Counted from the first letter of the stretch, positions 1-6,087 are shown. The stretch: DNA of 6,275 nucleotides from Acidobacteriaceae bacterium (GCA_003156615.1 PMHI01000530.1:1391-7665); one strand, 5' to 3'. Notes: generated from the letters alone by a model not told the origin. Made by a program: numbers and translations.

Positions 1-942
1 GTGGTGAATGGCATCGCTTGGCGCAACAGCAGCCGCGAATTGGCTTTCACCCTGAGTACCGCGAACCAAAATGACGATGCGTATTCCCTCGATATGGCCA
101 CCGGCAAACTGGAGCGCTGGACGCTCAGCGAAACTGGCGGTCTGAATACTTCAGGATTCGCGCAGCCGCAATTGATCCACTGGAAGTCATGGGATGAGCG
201 CTCCATTTCCGCGTTCCTGTACAAGCCTCCGGCAAAGTTTTCCGGCAAACATCCCGTAATCATTGCCATTCATGGTGGACCAGAAGGTCAAGTCCGCCCT
301 GACTTTCTTGGACGTGATAATTACTACATCAACGAGTTGGGCATCGCGCTGATTTATCCCAACGTGCGCGGCTCAACCGGTTACGGCAAGACGTTCGAGA
401 AGCTCGACAATGGCTTTCTGCGTGAGGGGTCGTACAAAGATATTAACTCCCTGCTGGACTGGATACAGACGCAGCCAGACCTGGATGCGGAAAAAGTCAT
501 GATTACCGGCGGCAGCTACGGCGGATTCATGACCCTGGCCGTTGCAACCAATTACAACGACCGCATTTGCTGCTCGGTGGATATCGTGGGACCGTCGAAT
601 CTGGTCACGTTCCTCGAACATACCTCGGGATACCGTCAAGACTTGCGAAGGGTCGAGTATGGCGACGAGCGCGATCCCAAGATGCGCGAATTCCTCGAGC
701 GGATCGCGCCCGCCAGCAAGGCGAAGAACATCACCAAGCCGCTGTTCGTCATTGCGGGAAAGAACGACCCGCGCGTTCCGGCCAGCGAGTCGGCGCGGAT
801 GGTCGAAGTCGTGCGGCAGAATGGAACGCCGGTCTGGTGGCTGTTGGGCAAAGACGAAGGCCACGGCTTCGCCAAGAAAAAGAACCGCGACTACCAGTTC
901 TATGCCACGGTGGTGTTTGTGAAGGAATACTTGCTAAAGTAA
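1..942 (+). CDS. S9 family prolyl oligopeptidase-type serine peptidase, C-terminal part (5' end outside window)
   Basis: This is the alpha/beta-hydrolase catalytic domain of an S9 peptidase, which cleaves short peptides (acylaminoacyl-peptidase, dipeptidyl-peptidase or prolyl-oligopeptidase activity). Residues 1-55 look like the last blade of the N-terminal beta-propeller (LAFTLS, then DMATGKLERW), followed by the hydrolase domain from about residue 60. The catalytic triad is visible: Ser172 in GGSYGG, Asp256 in GKNDPRVP and His288 in DEGHGF. HGGP (91-94) and NVRGSTGYG (121-129) are the usual oxyanion-hole and core motifs. Family members are normally 600-700 residues, so about half is missing. 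The GTG at base 1 is probably an internal valine codon, not a start. The stop TAA (940-942) faces the oxidoreductase stop across 8 bp. Exact substrate specificity cannot be told from this part, and whether the protein is exported depends on the missing N-terminus. Confidence 0.93.
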   Translation: MVNGIAWRNSSRELAFTLSTANQNDDAYSLDMATGKLERWTLSETGGLNTSGFAQPQLIHWKSWDERSISAFLYKPPAKFSGKHPVIIAIHGGPEGQVRPDFLGRDNYYINELGIALIYPNVRGSTGYGKTFEKLDNGFLREGSYKDINSLLDWIQTQPDLDAEKVMITGGSYGGFMTLAVATNYNDRICCSVDIVGPSNLVTFLEHTSGYRQDLRRVEYGDERDPKMREFLERIAPASKAKNITKPLFVIAGKNDPRVPASESARMVEVVRQNGTPVWWLLGKDEGHGFAKKKNRDYQFYATVVFVKEYLLK

Positions 943-952
943 GAGAATTCTC
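943..952. repeat. 10-bp palindrome at the convergent gene junction
   Basis: GAGAATTCTC is a perfect palindrome lying between, and slightly into, the two convergent stop codons. It is too short and AT-rich, and lacks a T-tract, to be an intrinsic terminator. It is noted because it is all that separates the two genes. Confidence 0.5.
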
Positions 953-2003
953 AGGACTCGGGCCGCATCTTGCGCTTGAGGTCGTCGGCGATCTGCTTGC
1001 CGTGGAAGCGGCCGTTCTCGATGAAGATTTCGTTGGTCCGCGATCCAGCGACGATCACGCCCGACACATAAATCCCGGGCACATTGCTCTCCAGCGAAAC
1101 CGGGTCGCAGACCGGACGGCATTGCTCTTCGGAAAGCTCAATCCCCATGCTGCGCAGGAAGTCGTAGTCAGGGTGATAGCCAATCAGGGCAAGTACAAAG
1201 TCATTTTTCAACCGGACGGCGCCGCGGGGCGTGACGACGACGACATGGTCCGCTCCTATTTCCTGCACTGTGCTGTTGAAGTACGCCTCGATCTCCCCGT
1301 TCTTAATTCGGTTTTCGAGATCGGGCTTGATCCAGTACTTCACGTGGTGGTGCAGTTGCGCGCCACGATAGACCAGTGTGACGCGGGCGCCGTGCCGCCA
1401 CAGATCGAGGGCGGCTATGGCGGCGGAATTCTTCCCGCCGATCACCAGTACATCGGTGTTGTAGTAGGGGTGAGCCTCGGCGTAATAATGCGAAACCTTG
1501 GGCAGATCCTCGCCGGGCAGGCCGAGTTGATTGGCCAGATCGTAGTATCCGGTGGAGACGATCACTTTGCGAGTGTGATAATCGCGGGGCCGGCCGGCCC
1601 GGTCGGTGGCCGTGACGCTGAAGTTCCCATCTTCGCCCATTACGGTCTTGACCCACTCGTACTGGCGAATGTCGAGATGGTAATGCTCGGTAACCTTGCG
1701 GTAATACTCAAGAGCCTCCTCGCGGCTGGGTTTCTGCTGGGCGGTGGTGAACGGGATATCGCCAATTTCGAGCAGCTCGGGCGTGGTAAAAAACACCATG
1801 CCCGCGGGATAGTGAAAAAGCGAATTCACCAGGCAGCCCTTGTCAAGAATCACGACGCGAAACCCGAGTTTCTGGGCTTCAATGGTGCAGGCCAGGCCCG
1901 TGGGCCCCGCTCCGATGACCAGAACGTCGGCATTCTCGGGATGCGGACGAGTGCTCGCCTTGGGCAAAGTTTCGAGATCTTCGGCGGTGAGAAGGTCGGG
2001 CAT
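951..2003 (-). CDS. ypdA: YpdA/Bdr-family FAD/NAD(P)-dependent oxidoreductase (putative bacillithiol-disulfide reductase family)
   Basis: This is a cytosolic two-dinucleotide-fold flavoprotein of 350 residues, about the length of YpdA proteins. With numbering from the ATG at 2003, the FAD-binding motif GAGPTG is at residues 31-36, with an acidic residue closing the second strand (VVILDKG). The NAD(P)H-binding motif GGKNSA is at 189-194. Family-like stretches include IVSTGYYD, LPKVSHYYAEAHPY, ALIGYHPDYDFL and the C-terminal IFIENGRFHGKQIA. YpdA of Firmicutes reduces bacillithiol disulfide with NADPH. Here the position I recall as the functional cysteine of that motif is threonine (Thr35), so the same chemistry is not assured. 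An upstream in-frame GTG at 2045 would add 14 residues, but they are poorly structured and have no Shine-Dalgarno sequence. The ATG is preferred although its own ribosome site is weak. The gene is divergent from fumC and convergent with the peptidase. Other thioredoxin-reductase-like roles remain possible. Confidence 0.8.
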   Translation of the reverse strand: MPDLLTAEDLETLPKASTRPHPENADVLVIGAGPTGLACTIEAQKLGFRVVILDKGCLVNSLFHYPAGMVFFTTPELLEIGDIPFTTAQQKPSREEALEYYRKVTEHYHLDIRQYEWVKTVMGEDGNFSVTATDRAGRPRDYHTRKVIVSTGYYDLANQLGLPGEDLPKVSHYYAEAHPYYNTDVLVIGGKNSAAIAALDLWRHGARVTLVYRGAQLHHHVKYWIKPDLENRIKNGEIEAYFNSTVQEIGADHVVVVTPRGAVRLKNDFVLALIGYHPDYDFLRSMGIELSEEQCRPVCDPVSLESNVPGIYVSGVIVAGSRTNEIFIENGRFHGKQIADDLKRKMRPES

Positions 2004-2061
2004 CGCAATTCCGTGACGGTTGTGCCCGCGCGGTGGCACGAGCACTGGTCAGAGACCGATG

Positions 2062-2070
2062 ATTCTAGCA
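2062..2070 (-). promoter_or_regulatory. Possible extended -10 promoter for the YpdA-like gene
   Basis: On the minus strand, TGC followed by TAGAAT (2062-2067) matches an extended -10 element (TGn plus a 5/6 match to TATAAT). No good -35 is seen at 16-18 bp upstream, which an extended -10 can tolerate. Initiation about 7 nt downstream, near 2055, would leave a leader of roughly 50 nt before the ATG at 2003 but only about 10 nt before the GTG at 2045, so it mildly favours the ATG. This is inference from a short motif. Confidence 0.35.
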
Positions 2071-2382
2071 CGCGGTGATCGCCGGAACCTGGAAGTGGTC
2101 GACGGAGCGGATTACGACGGGGCAGTCACAGCGGCGAATGAGGCTGGTCGAACTTCGCGCTCAATCGTGCGCAAAAGCTTGTCTTGCGCGACTCGCGATC
2201 GGAGGCAGCGATACCCTGCTCCGACATGAACGCGCATCTCGGAAACGCCTTGGCCCGGCCGGTTCGCAATGGCCGAAATTTTCCGGTATGTCGCGCCAGT
2301 AAGGCGAGTCAGAATTCTGGCCTTTACTTTTTGGTCGGCCAGACGGGACAGCGACCCATCGAAATCCAACGATCGAAGCGAT

Positions 2383-2410
2383 GTATCCCTCCTCGTATCC
2401 GAGTGGATAC
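2383..2410. repeat. Cluster of three GTATCC hexamers, two direct and one inverted
   Basis: GTATCC occurs at 2383-2388 and 2395-2400, and its reverse complement GGATAC is at 2405-2410. The last two form a 6-bp inverted repeat with a 4-nt spacer (GAGT). The cluster lies about 70 bp upstream of the fumC -10 candidate, where an activator or operator site could sit. No known regulator is assigned. Confidence 0.5.
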
Positions 2411-2412
2411 TC

Positions 2413-2451
2413 ATTGGCAAGCGCTCCTTGGGGCTGGCCGACACTGCCAAT
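2413..2451. repeat. Inverted repeat ATTGGCA / TGCCAAT upstream of fumC
   Basis: A perfect 7-bp inverted repeat has arms at 2413-2419 and 2445-2451, a 25-nt spacer and a centre-to-centre distance of 32 bp, about three helical turns. It ends 26 bp before the TATAAT. It could be a paired half-site for a dimeric regulator. Seven-base arms alone are weak evidence. Confidence 0.35.
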
Positions 2452-2477
2452 TGGGCGAAAAACCTTTGACACCGCCG

Positions 2478-2483
2478 TATAAT
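2478..2483 (+). promoter_or_regulatory. Candidate -10 box of the fumC promoter
   Basis: A perfect TATAAT lies 69 nt before the fumC ATG, giving a leader of about 60 nt if transcription starts near 2490. A TTGACA is present (2466-2471) but only 6 bp upstream, far too close to act as the -35 for this box. At the normal 17-bp spacing the sequence is GCGAAA, and the nearest TTG-like hexamer (TTGGGC, 2451-2456) is 21 bp away. Either an activator substitutes for the -35 or the match is accidental. Confidence 0.45.
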
Positions 2484-2502
2484 AATCGGTTCCTCATACC
2501 TG

Positions 2503-2531
2503 CCGGAGACCCTTGGCTGTTTCTGCTCCGG
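2503..2531 (+). promoter_or_regulatory. Hairpin in the fumC 5' leader
   Basis: CCGGAG (2503-2508) pairs perfectly with CTCCGG (2526-2531), with a 17-nt loop and one possible flanking G-U pair. The hairpin ends 9 nt before the Shine-Dalgarno sequence. It could affect mRNA stability or translation. No riboswitch class is recognised, and there is no T-tract to make it an attenuator. Confidence 0.35.
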
Positions 2532-2540
2532 TCCGACGCA

Positions 2541-2546
2541 GAGGAG
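2541..2546 (+). promoter_or_regulatory. fumC ribosome binding site
   Basis: GAGGAG stands 6 nt before the ATG at 2553. It fixes this start against the in-frame open stretch that continues upstream to 2184. Confidence 0.8.
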
Positions 2547-2552
2547 ATCATC

Positions 2553-3974
2553 ATGACTACTCTTACCGAACCCGCCACCCCGACCAGAAAAGGAACCCGC
2601 ATTGAATCCGACAGCATGGGACAGATCGAAGTCCCGGCCAACGTATATTGGGGTGCGCAGACCGAGCGCTCGCTGCTGCACTTCAACATTGGGCGCGACA
2701 CCATGCCGCCGGAACTGATCCGGGCCTTTGGCACGCTCAAGAAGGCGTGCGCGCTGGTGAACCAGGATCTGGGCAAGTTGCCGGCAGACAAGGCCGGGCT
2801 GATCGTGCAAGCTGCCGACGAAGTGATTGCGGGCAAGCTGGAGGCCCAGTTTCCGCTGCGTGTCTGGCAGACGGGCAGTGGCACGCAGACCAACATGAAT
2901 GTGAATGAGGTCATCTCGAACCGCGCCATCGAAATTGCCGGTGGCGAGATGGGATCGAAGAAGCCGGTTCATCCCAACGATGACGTGAATATGTCGCAGT
3001 CGTCGAACGACACGTTTCCAGCGGCAATGCACATTGCTGCGGCGGAGCGGGTGAAGAACGCGCTGATTCCAGCGATTGGGAATGTGCGCGATGCGATCGC
3101 GGCCAAGGCGAAGGAATTCAACGACGTCGTAAAGATCGGCCGCACGCACCTGCAGGATGCCGTGCCGCTGACCTTTGGGCAGGAGTTCGGCGGCTGGGCC
3201 AGTCTGCTGGAGCGCGATATTAAACGTCTGGAACAAGCGCTGGATGGACTTTACGATCTGGCGATCGGCGGAACTGCCGTGGGGACAGGACTGAACACGC
3301 ATCCCGAATTCGCGGAGCGCGCCGCGCAAAAGATTGCCGAACTCACTGGTCTTCCCTTTCGCTCGCACGGCAATAAATTCGCCGCGCTCTCGGCGCATGA
3401 TGAGATCGTATTTGCGCAGGGCGCGATGGAAACGCTGGCTGCCTCGCTGATGAAAATTTCCAACGACATCCGCTGGCTGGCTTCCGGGCCGCGCTGCGGG
3501 CTGGGTGAAATTTCGATTCCGGAAAACGAGCCTGGGTCTTCGATCATGCCGGGCAAGGTGAATCCGACGCAGTGCGAAGCGATGACCATGGTGTGCGTGC
3601 AGGTTCATGGCGCTACTGCCGCGGTGGGGTTTGCCGGCTCGCAGGGCAACTTTGAACTCAACGTGTACAAGCCGGTGATCATCTATAACTTCCTGCACTC
3701 AGTTACGCTGATCACCGACGCTTGCCACGGATATGTCGAATACATGATCAAGGGCATCGAGGTCGATCGCGCGAAGGTCGACTGGAACGTCAAGAACTCG
3801 CTGATGCTGGTGACCGCGCTGGCACCGAAGGTGGGATACGACAAGGCGGCACAGATCGCCCACACCGCGCATGTGGAGCACAGCGGCCTCCGCGAGGCGG
3901 CGTTGAAGCTGGGCTATCTCACAGGTGAGGAGTTTGATCAGTGGGTGAGGCCGGAGAGGATGACGCGTCCGTAA
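2553..3974 (+). CDS. fumC: Class II fumarate hydratase (fumarase C)
   Basis: Fumarase C reversibly hydrates fumarate to L-malate in the TCA cycle. It is a cytosolic, iron-independent and oxygen-stable homotetramer. The protein is 473 residues, close to the usual 460-470. The substrate-binding and catalytic blocks are all present: [13 protein letters not shown] (107-119), HPNDDVN (140-146), QSSNDTFP after it, GRTHLQDA with His199, and the SS-loop signature [11 protein letters not shown] (328-338) with catalytic Ser329. These align with E. coli FumC at a constant offset of 11, as I recall its numbering (His188, Ser318). The signature followed by TQCEAM separates it from aspartate ammonia-lyase. 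The start at 2553 is set by GAGGAG 6 nt upstream and by the typical N-terminal segment ([22 protein letters not shown]). The gene appears monocistronic, with no clear terminator directly after its TAA. Nothing suggests loss of function. Confidence 0.97.
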   Translation: MTTLTEPATPTRKGTRIESDSMGQIEVPANVYWGAQTERSLLHFNIGRDTMPPELIRAFGTLKKACALVNQDLGKLPADKAGLIVQAADEVIAGKLEAQFPLRVWQTGSGTQTNMNVNEVISNRAIEIAGGEMGSKKPVHPNDDVNMSQSSNDTFPAAMHIAAAERVKNALIPAIGNVRDAIAAKAKEFNDVVKIGRTHLQDAVPLTFGQEFGGWASLLERDIKRLEQALDGLYDLAIGGTAVGTGLNTHPEFAERAAQKIAELTGLPFRSHGNKFAALSAHDEIVFAQGAMETLAASLMKISNDIRWLASGPRCGLGEISIPENEPGSSIMPGKVNPTQCEAMTMVCVQVHGATAAVGFAGSQGNFELNVYKPVIIYNFLHSVTLITDACHGYVEYMIKGIEVDRAKVDWNVKNSLMLVTALAPKVGYDKAAQIAHTAHVEHSGLREAALKLGYLTGEEFDQWVRPERMTRP

Positions 3975-3976
3975 TA

Positions 3977-3991
3977 TATACGATGTATACA
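3977..3991. repeat. AT-rich palindromes just after fumC
   Basis: TATAC-GAT-GTATA (3977-3989) is a 5-bp inverted repeat, and TGTATACA (3984-3991) is an overlapping perfect 8-bp palindrome. They start 3 nt after the fumC stop. The stem is too weak for an intrinsic terminator. A small operator or a chance AT-rich patch are both possible. Confidence 0.3.
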
Positions 3992-4202
3992 CAAGGGGTG
4001 CGCACGACGCTCCGGGCTTCTCCTGGGTCCGCGCCTACATCGGGGTCTTCTTGCGTATCCGCTGCGCTTCGCGGCACGAAATCTGTTGCTTACGAATGCA
4101 GCGGCGAGAACGCCTCCGCGACCGCCGGCGGGGCGTCGGCGATACTTTCGAGCTTGTGCCGCTCTTCTAGAATAGCAGGATGCGGAAAAACTCCACCGGA
4201 GA

Positions 4203-4277
4203 GGCACGAAGTATCAGGGCAGAAGTTTCCGGGTCCCAACGACAGGTCTTCGTCGTTGGGGTGGCTTTACTCGTGCC
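4203..4277. repeat. Nested inverted repeat (two-stem hairpin element)
   Basis: The outer arms GGCACGA (4203-4209) and TCGTGCC (4271-4277) enclose inner arms CCCAACGAC (4235-4243) and GTCGTTGGG (4252-4260). The inner stem is a perfect 9 bp with an 8-nt loop and flanking wobble pairs. There is no downstream T-run, so it is not a standard intrinsic terminator. The nested architecture resembles a dispersed intergenic repeat (REP- or MITE-like) or a structured RNA. It could still slow or stop transcription coming from fumC. Confidence 0.6.
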
Positions 4278-4333
4278 GAAGTCAGTCTTCCCTTCTTAAG
4301 GAGAAAATCTCGCGGATTCAGCCGCGTTGAACC

Positions 4334-4362
4334 GTACGGGCTTTAGCTTGAAGGGTACGGGC
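4334..4362. repeat. Direct repeat GTACGGGC, 21-bp period
   Basis: GTACGGGC occurs at 4334-4341 and 4355-4362, two helical turns apart. It is either a paired protein-binding site or the relic of a decayed repeat unit. It lies about 125-150 bp upstream of the exported-protein gene. Confidence 0.4.
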
Positions 4363-4390
4363 CAGACCGCGAACCAAACCCGGGCGCCAA

Positions 4391-4430
4391 TCTAAATGCA
4401 AGAAACCCGGCGCGCCCGTTCTAAATGCAA
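4391..4430. repeat. Direct repeat TCTAAATGCAA, 29-bp period
   Basis: An exact 11-bp repeat lies at 4391-4401 and 4420-4430, and similarity continues a few bases further (GAA then CC in both). The first copy lies within the spacer of a 7-bp inverted repeat CGGGCGC/GCGCCCG (4381-4387 and 4412-4418). Its position, 55-95 bp before the downstream start codon, fits a regulator site, but it may be a local duplication. Confidence 0.5.
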
Positions 4431-4474
4431 AGAATCCGTCCAAATACACTTGTACCAAATCCGGCCGATCCTAT

Positions 4475-4480
4475 AGGAGG
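4475..4480 (+). promoter_or_regulatory. Ribosome binding site of the frameshifted exported-protein gene
   Basis: A full AGGAGG stands 4 nt before GTG 4485. It favours that start over the in-frame ATG at 4425, which has no ribosome site and lies inside the direct repeat. Confidence 0.65.
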
Positions 4481-4484
4481 TTCC

Positions 4485-5058
4485 GTGTTCGGTTCACCGA
4501 TCGCCTGCCTGATCGTCTTGCCGCTGTTAACTTCCGCATCGATGACGGCGCAGCAACCCAGCGCAAAAGAACCCGCGGACCTCCGCGTCGAGCTCCACTC
4601 CGCCACCGGCTCCAACCGCTTCCAGCTCGGCGAGGTCATTCCACTCGAAGTCCCCATCTCCACCACCGCGCCAAATCGCTATCTCGAGCCATGCAAGATG
4701 TTTTGGGAGAGCTGCTTCGGATTCCCGCAGTGCCGGTTTGTCACACACTGGTCTCTTGGTCACTCCTGCAGGCGGATGGACCGACATCGGCTTACATGAC
4801 TGTGGGGCAACGAGCGGCCCCGTCATCGGTATCGAAAGCAGCGATCTGACCGCACAACCGAAAAAATACCCCTATACTCTGACCAAGAAGTTCCGCTTCG
4901 ACACGCCCGGCAAATACACCGTTCGACTGTCCATGATCGTCGGTCTAGACGACGACACCAATCAGTTGAGAAAAGATCCCAACTCCACCATCAAACCCAA
5001 CTTCATCAGCAAGACCGCGGAGATCGTGTTAGACATCGTCCTCGCCGGTGATCACTAG
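4485..5058 (+). pseudogene. Small predicted exported beta-rich protein, broken by a frameshift
   Basis: Two consecutive open frames read as one protein. The first runs from GTG 4485 and stops at 4799. The second is open past that point and ends with TAG 5056-5058. The N-terminus has a hydrophobic segment (PIACLIVLPLLTSASMTA) like a signal peptide, though without the usual positive start. It is followed by ELHSATGSNRFQLGEVIPLEV, and the second frame continues with TPAGGWTDIGLHDCG and FRFDTPGKYTVRLS, typical of an Ig-like beta-sandwich. Sense switches frame around 4738-4755. Skipping one base there gives 190 residues, so one inserted base (or two deleted) explains it. The second frame has no start or ribosome site of its own. 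Four cysteines around the middle might form disulfides. The function is unknown; I associate similar proteins with Acidobacteria but cannot name a family. A sequencing error is as likely as true decay. Confidence 0.65.
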
Positions 5059-5061
5059 CGG

Positions 5062-6081
5062 CTAGAATGCCCAGCGCAACAGCGCGGCGCCTACTGTGAA
5101 GCCCGCGCCTACCGAGGCCAGCAGCACCAGACTTCCCTTCTTCAGTCTGCCGTCCTCGATGGCCGTACCCATAGCTAACGGAATCGTGCCCGCAGTGGTA
5201 TTGCCGTAGCGCTCGATGTTGACGATCACGCTTTCGGGACGCAGGCCGAGGCGGTCGGCGGTGGCGTTGATGATGCGTAAATTGGCTTGATGCGGGATGA
5301 AGGCGTCGATATCGGAAGCTTTGAGGCCATTGCGTTCGAGTAACTTCAGGCAGGCTTCAGTTTGCTTGCGCACGGCGAACTTGAAGACCTGCTGGCCGTC
5401 CTGGTGAACGTAGTGCATCTTCTTGTCGACGGTTTCACGAGTGGATGGGTTAAGGCTCCCGCCGCCGGGCATATAGAGCGAGCATCCTCCCGAGCCGTCG
5501 ATTTCGTGGATAAAGTCGATCAGGCCGGTGGAATCGTCTTCGGCGAGTTCGAGAATCACGGCGCCTGCCCCGTCGCCAAAGATCACGCAAGTGGCGCGGT
5601 CGGTGTAGTCGATGATCGAGGACATCACGTCGGCGCCGATCACCAAGATCCGCTTATGGGTGCCGGAGGTGATGAATTGCGCTCCCGTCTGCATTGCGTA
5701 TATGAAAGCCGAGCAAGCGCCCGAAAGATCGAAGCCCCAAACGCCTTGGGCGCCCAACTTGTGCTGGACTAAACAAGCGGTGGAGGGGAAGAACATGTCG
5801 GGCGTAACCGTGCCGACGATAATGGCATCGAGATCGCTGGCAGCGAGACCGCGCTGGGCGAGAGCCTTCTTGGCGGCCTCGACCGCGAGATCGCTGGTGG
5901 CTACGCCTTTGTCGACGATGTGGCGTTCGCGGATGCCGACGCGAGCGAGAATCCACTCATTCGAAGTGTCGACCATCTTTTCGAGGTCGGCGTTGGTGAG
6001 AAGGCGGGGCGGCACGTAGGTGCCGAGGGCGCTGATTTTTACCCTCGGTCTTGGGCGGAGGGGTTGCGTCAATTCGTTCAA
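5062..6081 (-). CDS. fabH: Beta-ketoacyl-ACP synthase III
   Basis: FabH condenses acetyl-CoA (or another short acyl-CoA) with malonyl-ACP to start type II fatty-acid synthesis in the cytosol. The 339-residue thiolase-fold protein carries the triad Cys123 (DLSGACSAF), His264 (IPHQANLRI) and Asn294 (RYGNTTAG). It also has the CoA-binding Trp43 and Arg47 in [15 protein letters not shown]. Compared with E. coli FabH (317 residues) it has about 11 extra N-terminal residues and about 9 more between Cys123 and His264. The C-terminal glycine loop reads [10 protein letters not shown] rather than the common GGGFTWG. The start is TTG at 6081: AGGAG lies 6 nt upstream and an in-frame TAA immediately precedes it, so no longer form is possible. 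No plsX, fabD or acpP is visible beside it, so this looks like a stand-alone gene. The primer preference (acetyl versus branched) cannot be decided here. Confidence 0.95.
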   Translation of the reverse strand: MNELTQPLRPRPRVKISALGTYVPPRLLTNADLEKMVDTSNEWILARVGIRERHIVDKGVATSDLAVEAAKKALAQRGLAASDLDAIIVGTVTPDMFFPSTACLVQHKLGAQGVWGFDLSGACSAFIYAMQTGAQFITSGTHKRILVIGADVMSSIIDYTDRATCVIFGDGAGAVILELAEDDSTGLIDFIHEIDGSGGCSLYMPGGGSLNPSTRETVDKKMHYVHQDGQQVFKFAVRKQTEACLKLLERNGLKASDIDAFIPHQANLRIINATADRLGLRPESVIVNIERYGNTTAGTIPLAMGTAIEDGRLKKGSLVLLASVGAGFTVGAALLRWAF

Positions 6082-6087
6082 TTAGAA

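Larger units (their letters stand above)
2068..2552. other. Divergent intergenic region between the YpdA-like gene and fumC
   Basis: I see no convincing gene here. The plus frame open into fumC from 2184 encodes low-complexity, unprotein-like sequence. A 66-codon plus frame (2269-2469) and a 103-codon minus frame (2161-2472) have no ribosome site or recognisable content. What it does hold is a small inverted repeat GCGCAA/TTGCGC (2169-2174 and 2184-2189), a 10-bp palindrome CAGAATTCTG (2310-2319), the repeat clusters at 2383-2410 and 2413-2451, and the fumC promoter and leader listed separately. The size and the repeats suggest regulatory DNA for fumC, possibly mixed with decayed sequence. 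Confidence 0.6.
3975..4484. other. Gene-poor region between fumC and the frameshifted exported-protein gene
   Basis: No supported gene lies in these 510 bases. Open frames on both strands (plus 3941-4330, minus 3938-4207) give arginine- or serine-rich sequences without a ribosome site or family resemblance. One minus-strand frame (TTG at 4239 to TAA at 4090, 49 residues, ending DAPPAVAEAFSPLHS) has coding-like GC-rich third positions but no start signal. It may be a gene remnant. The region also contains a GC palindrome CCGCCGGCGG (4122-4131), a small inverted repeat CGCGG/CCGCG (4311-4326), and the elements listed separately. It looks like accumulated degenerate repeat DNA. Confidence 0.55.

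Noticed and set aside
1..3. GTG at base 1 as the real start of the peptidase
   Set aside because: The encoded protein begins inside the beta-propeller of a family twice as long, so the gene simply enters from outside the window.
567..2078. A 503-codon plus-strand open frame overlapping the peptidase and lying antisense to the YpdA-like gene
   Set aside because: It is a by-product of GC-rich codon use on the other strand. The true genes in the other frames have full motif sets, and this one has none and no ribosome site.
2466..2483. A standard -35/-10 promoter made of TTGACA and TATAAT
   Set aside because: The spacing is 6 bp instead of about 17, so the two hexamers cannot work together. Only the TATAAT is kept as a candidate.
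2184..2552. A 123-residue N-terminal extension of fumC, or a separate upstream peptide in the same frame
   Set aside because: The extension is unlike any fumarase N-terminus, and a good GAGGAG site places the start at 2553.
2112..3698. A 528-codon minus-strand open frame opposite fumC
   Set aside because: The sequence is rich in Arg and His with no family motif, and it is the mirror of fumC codons. fumC itself is certain.
4235..4265. The 9-bp inner hairpin as a Rho-independent terminator for fumC
   Set aside because: No run of T follows either side, and it lies more than 250 bp after the fumC stop.
3938..4330. Open frames of 89 (minus) and 129 (plus) codons after fumC
   Set aside because: Their low-complexity Arg- or Ser-rich translations pass through the inverted repeats, without ribosome sites or recognisable domains.
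4425..4484. ATG at 4425 as the start of the exported-protein gene
   Set aside because: It lies within a direct repeat and lacks a ribosome site, and the extra residues would precede and spoil the signal-peptide-like segment. GTG 4485 has AGGAGG just upstream.
4485..4560. A lipoprotein signal, using the cysteine in SPIAC
   Set aside because: The residue at -3 is proline, there is no charged N-region, and the hydrophobic stretch follows the cysteine instead of preceding it.
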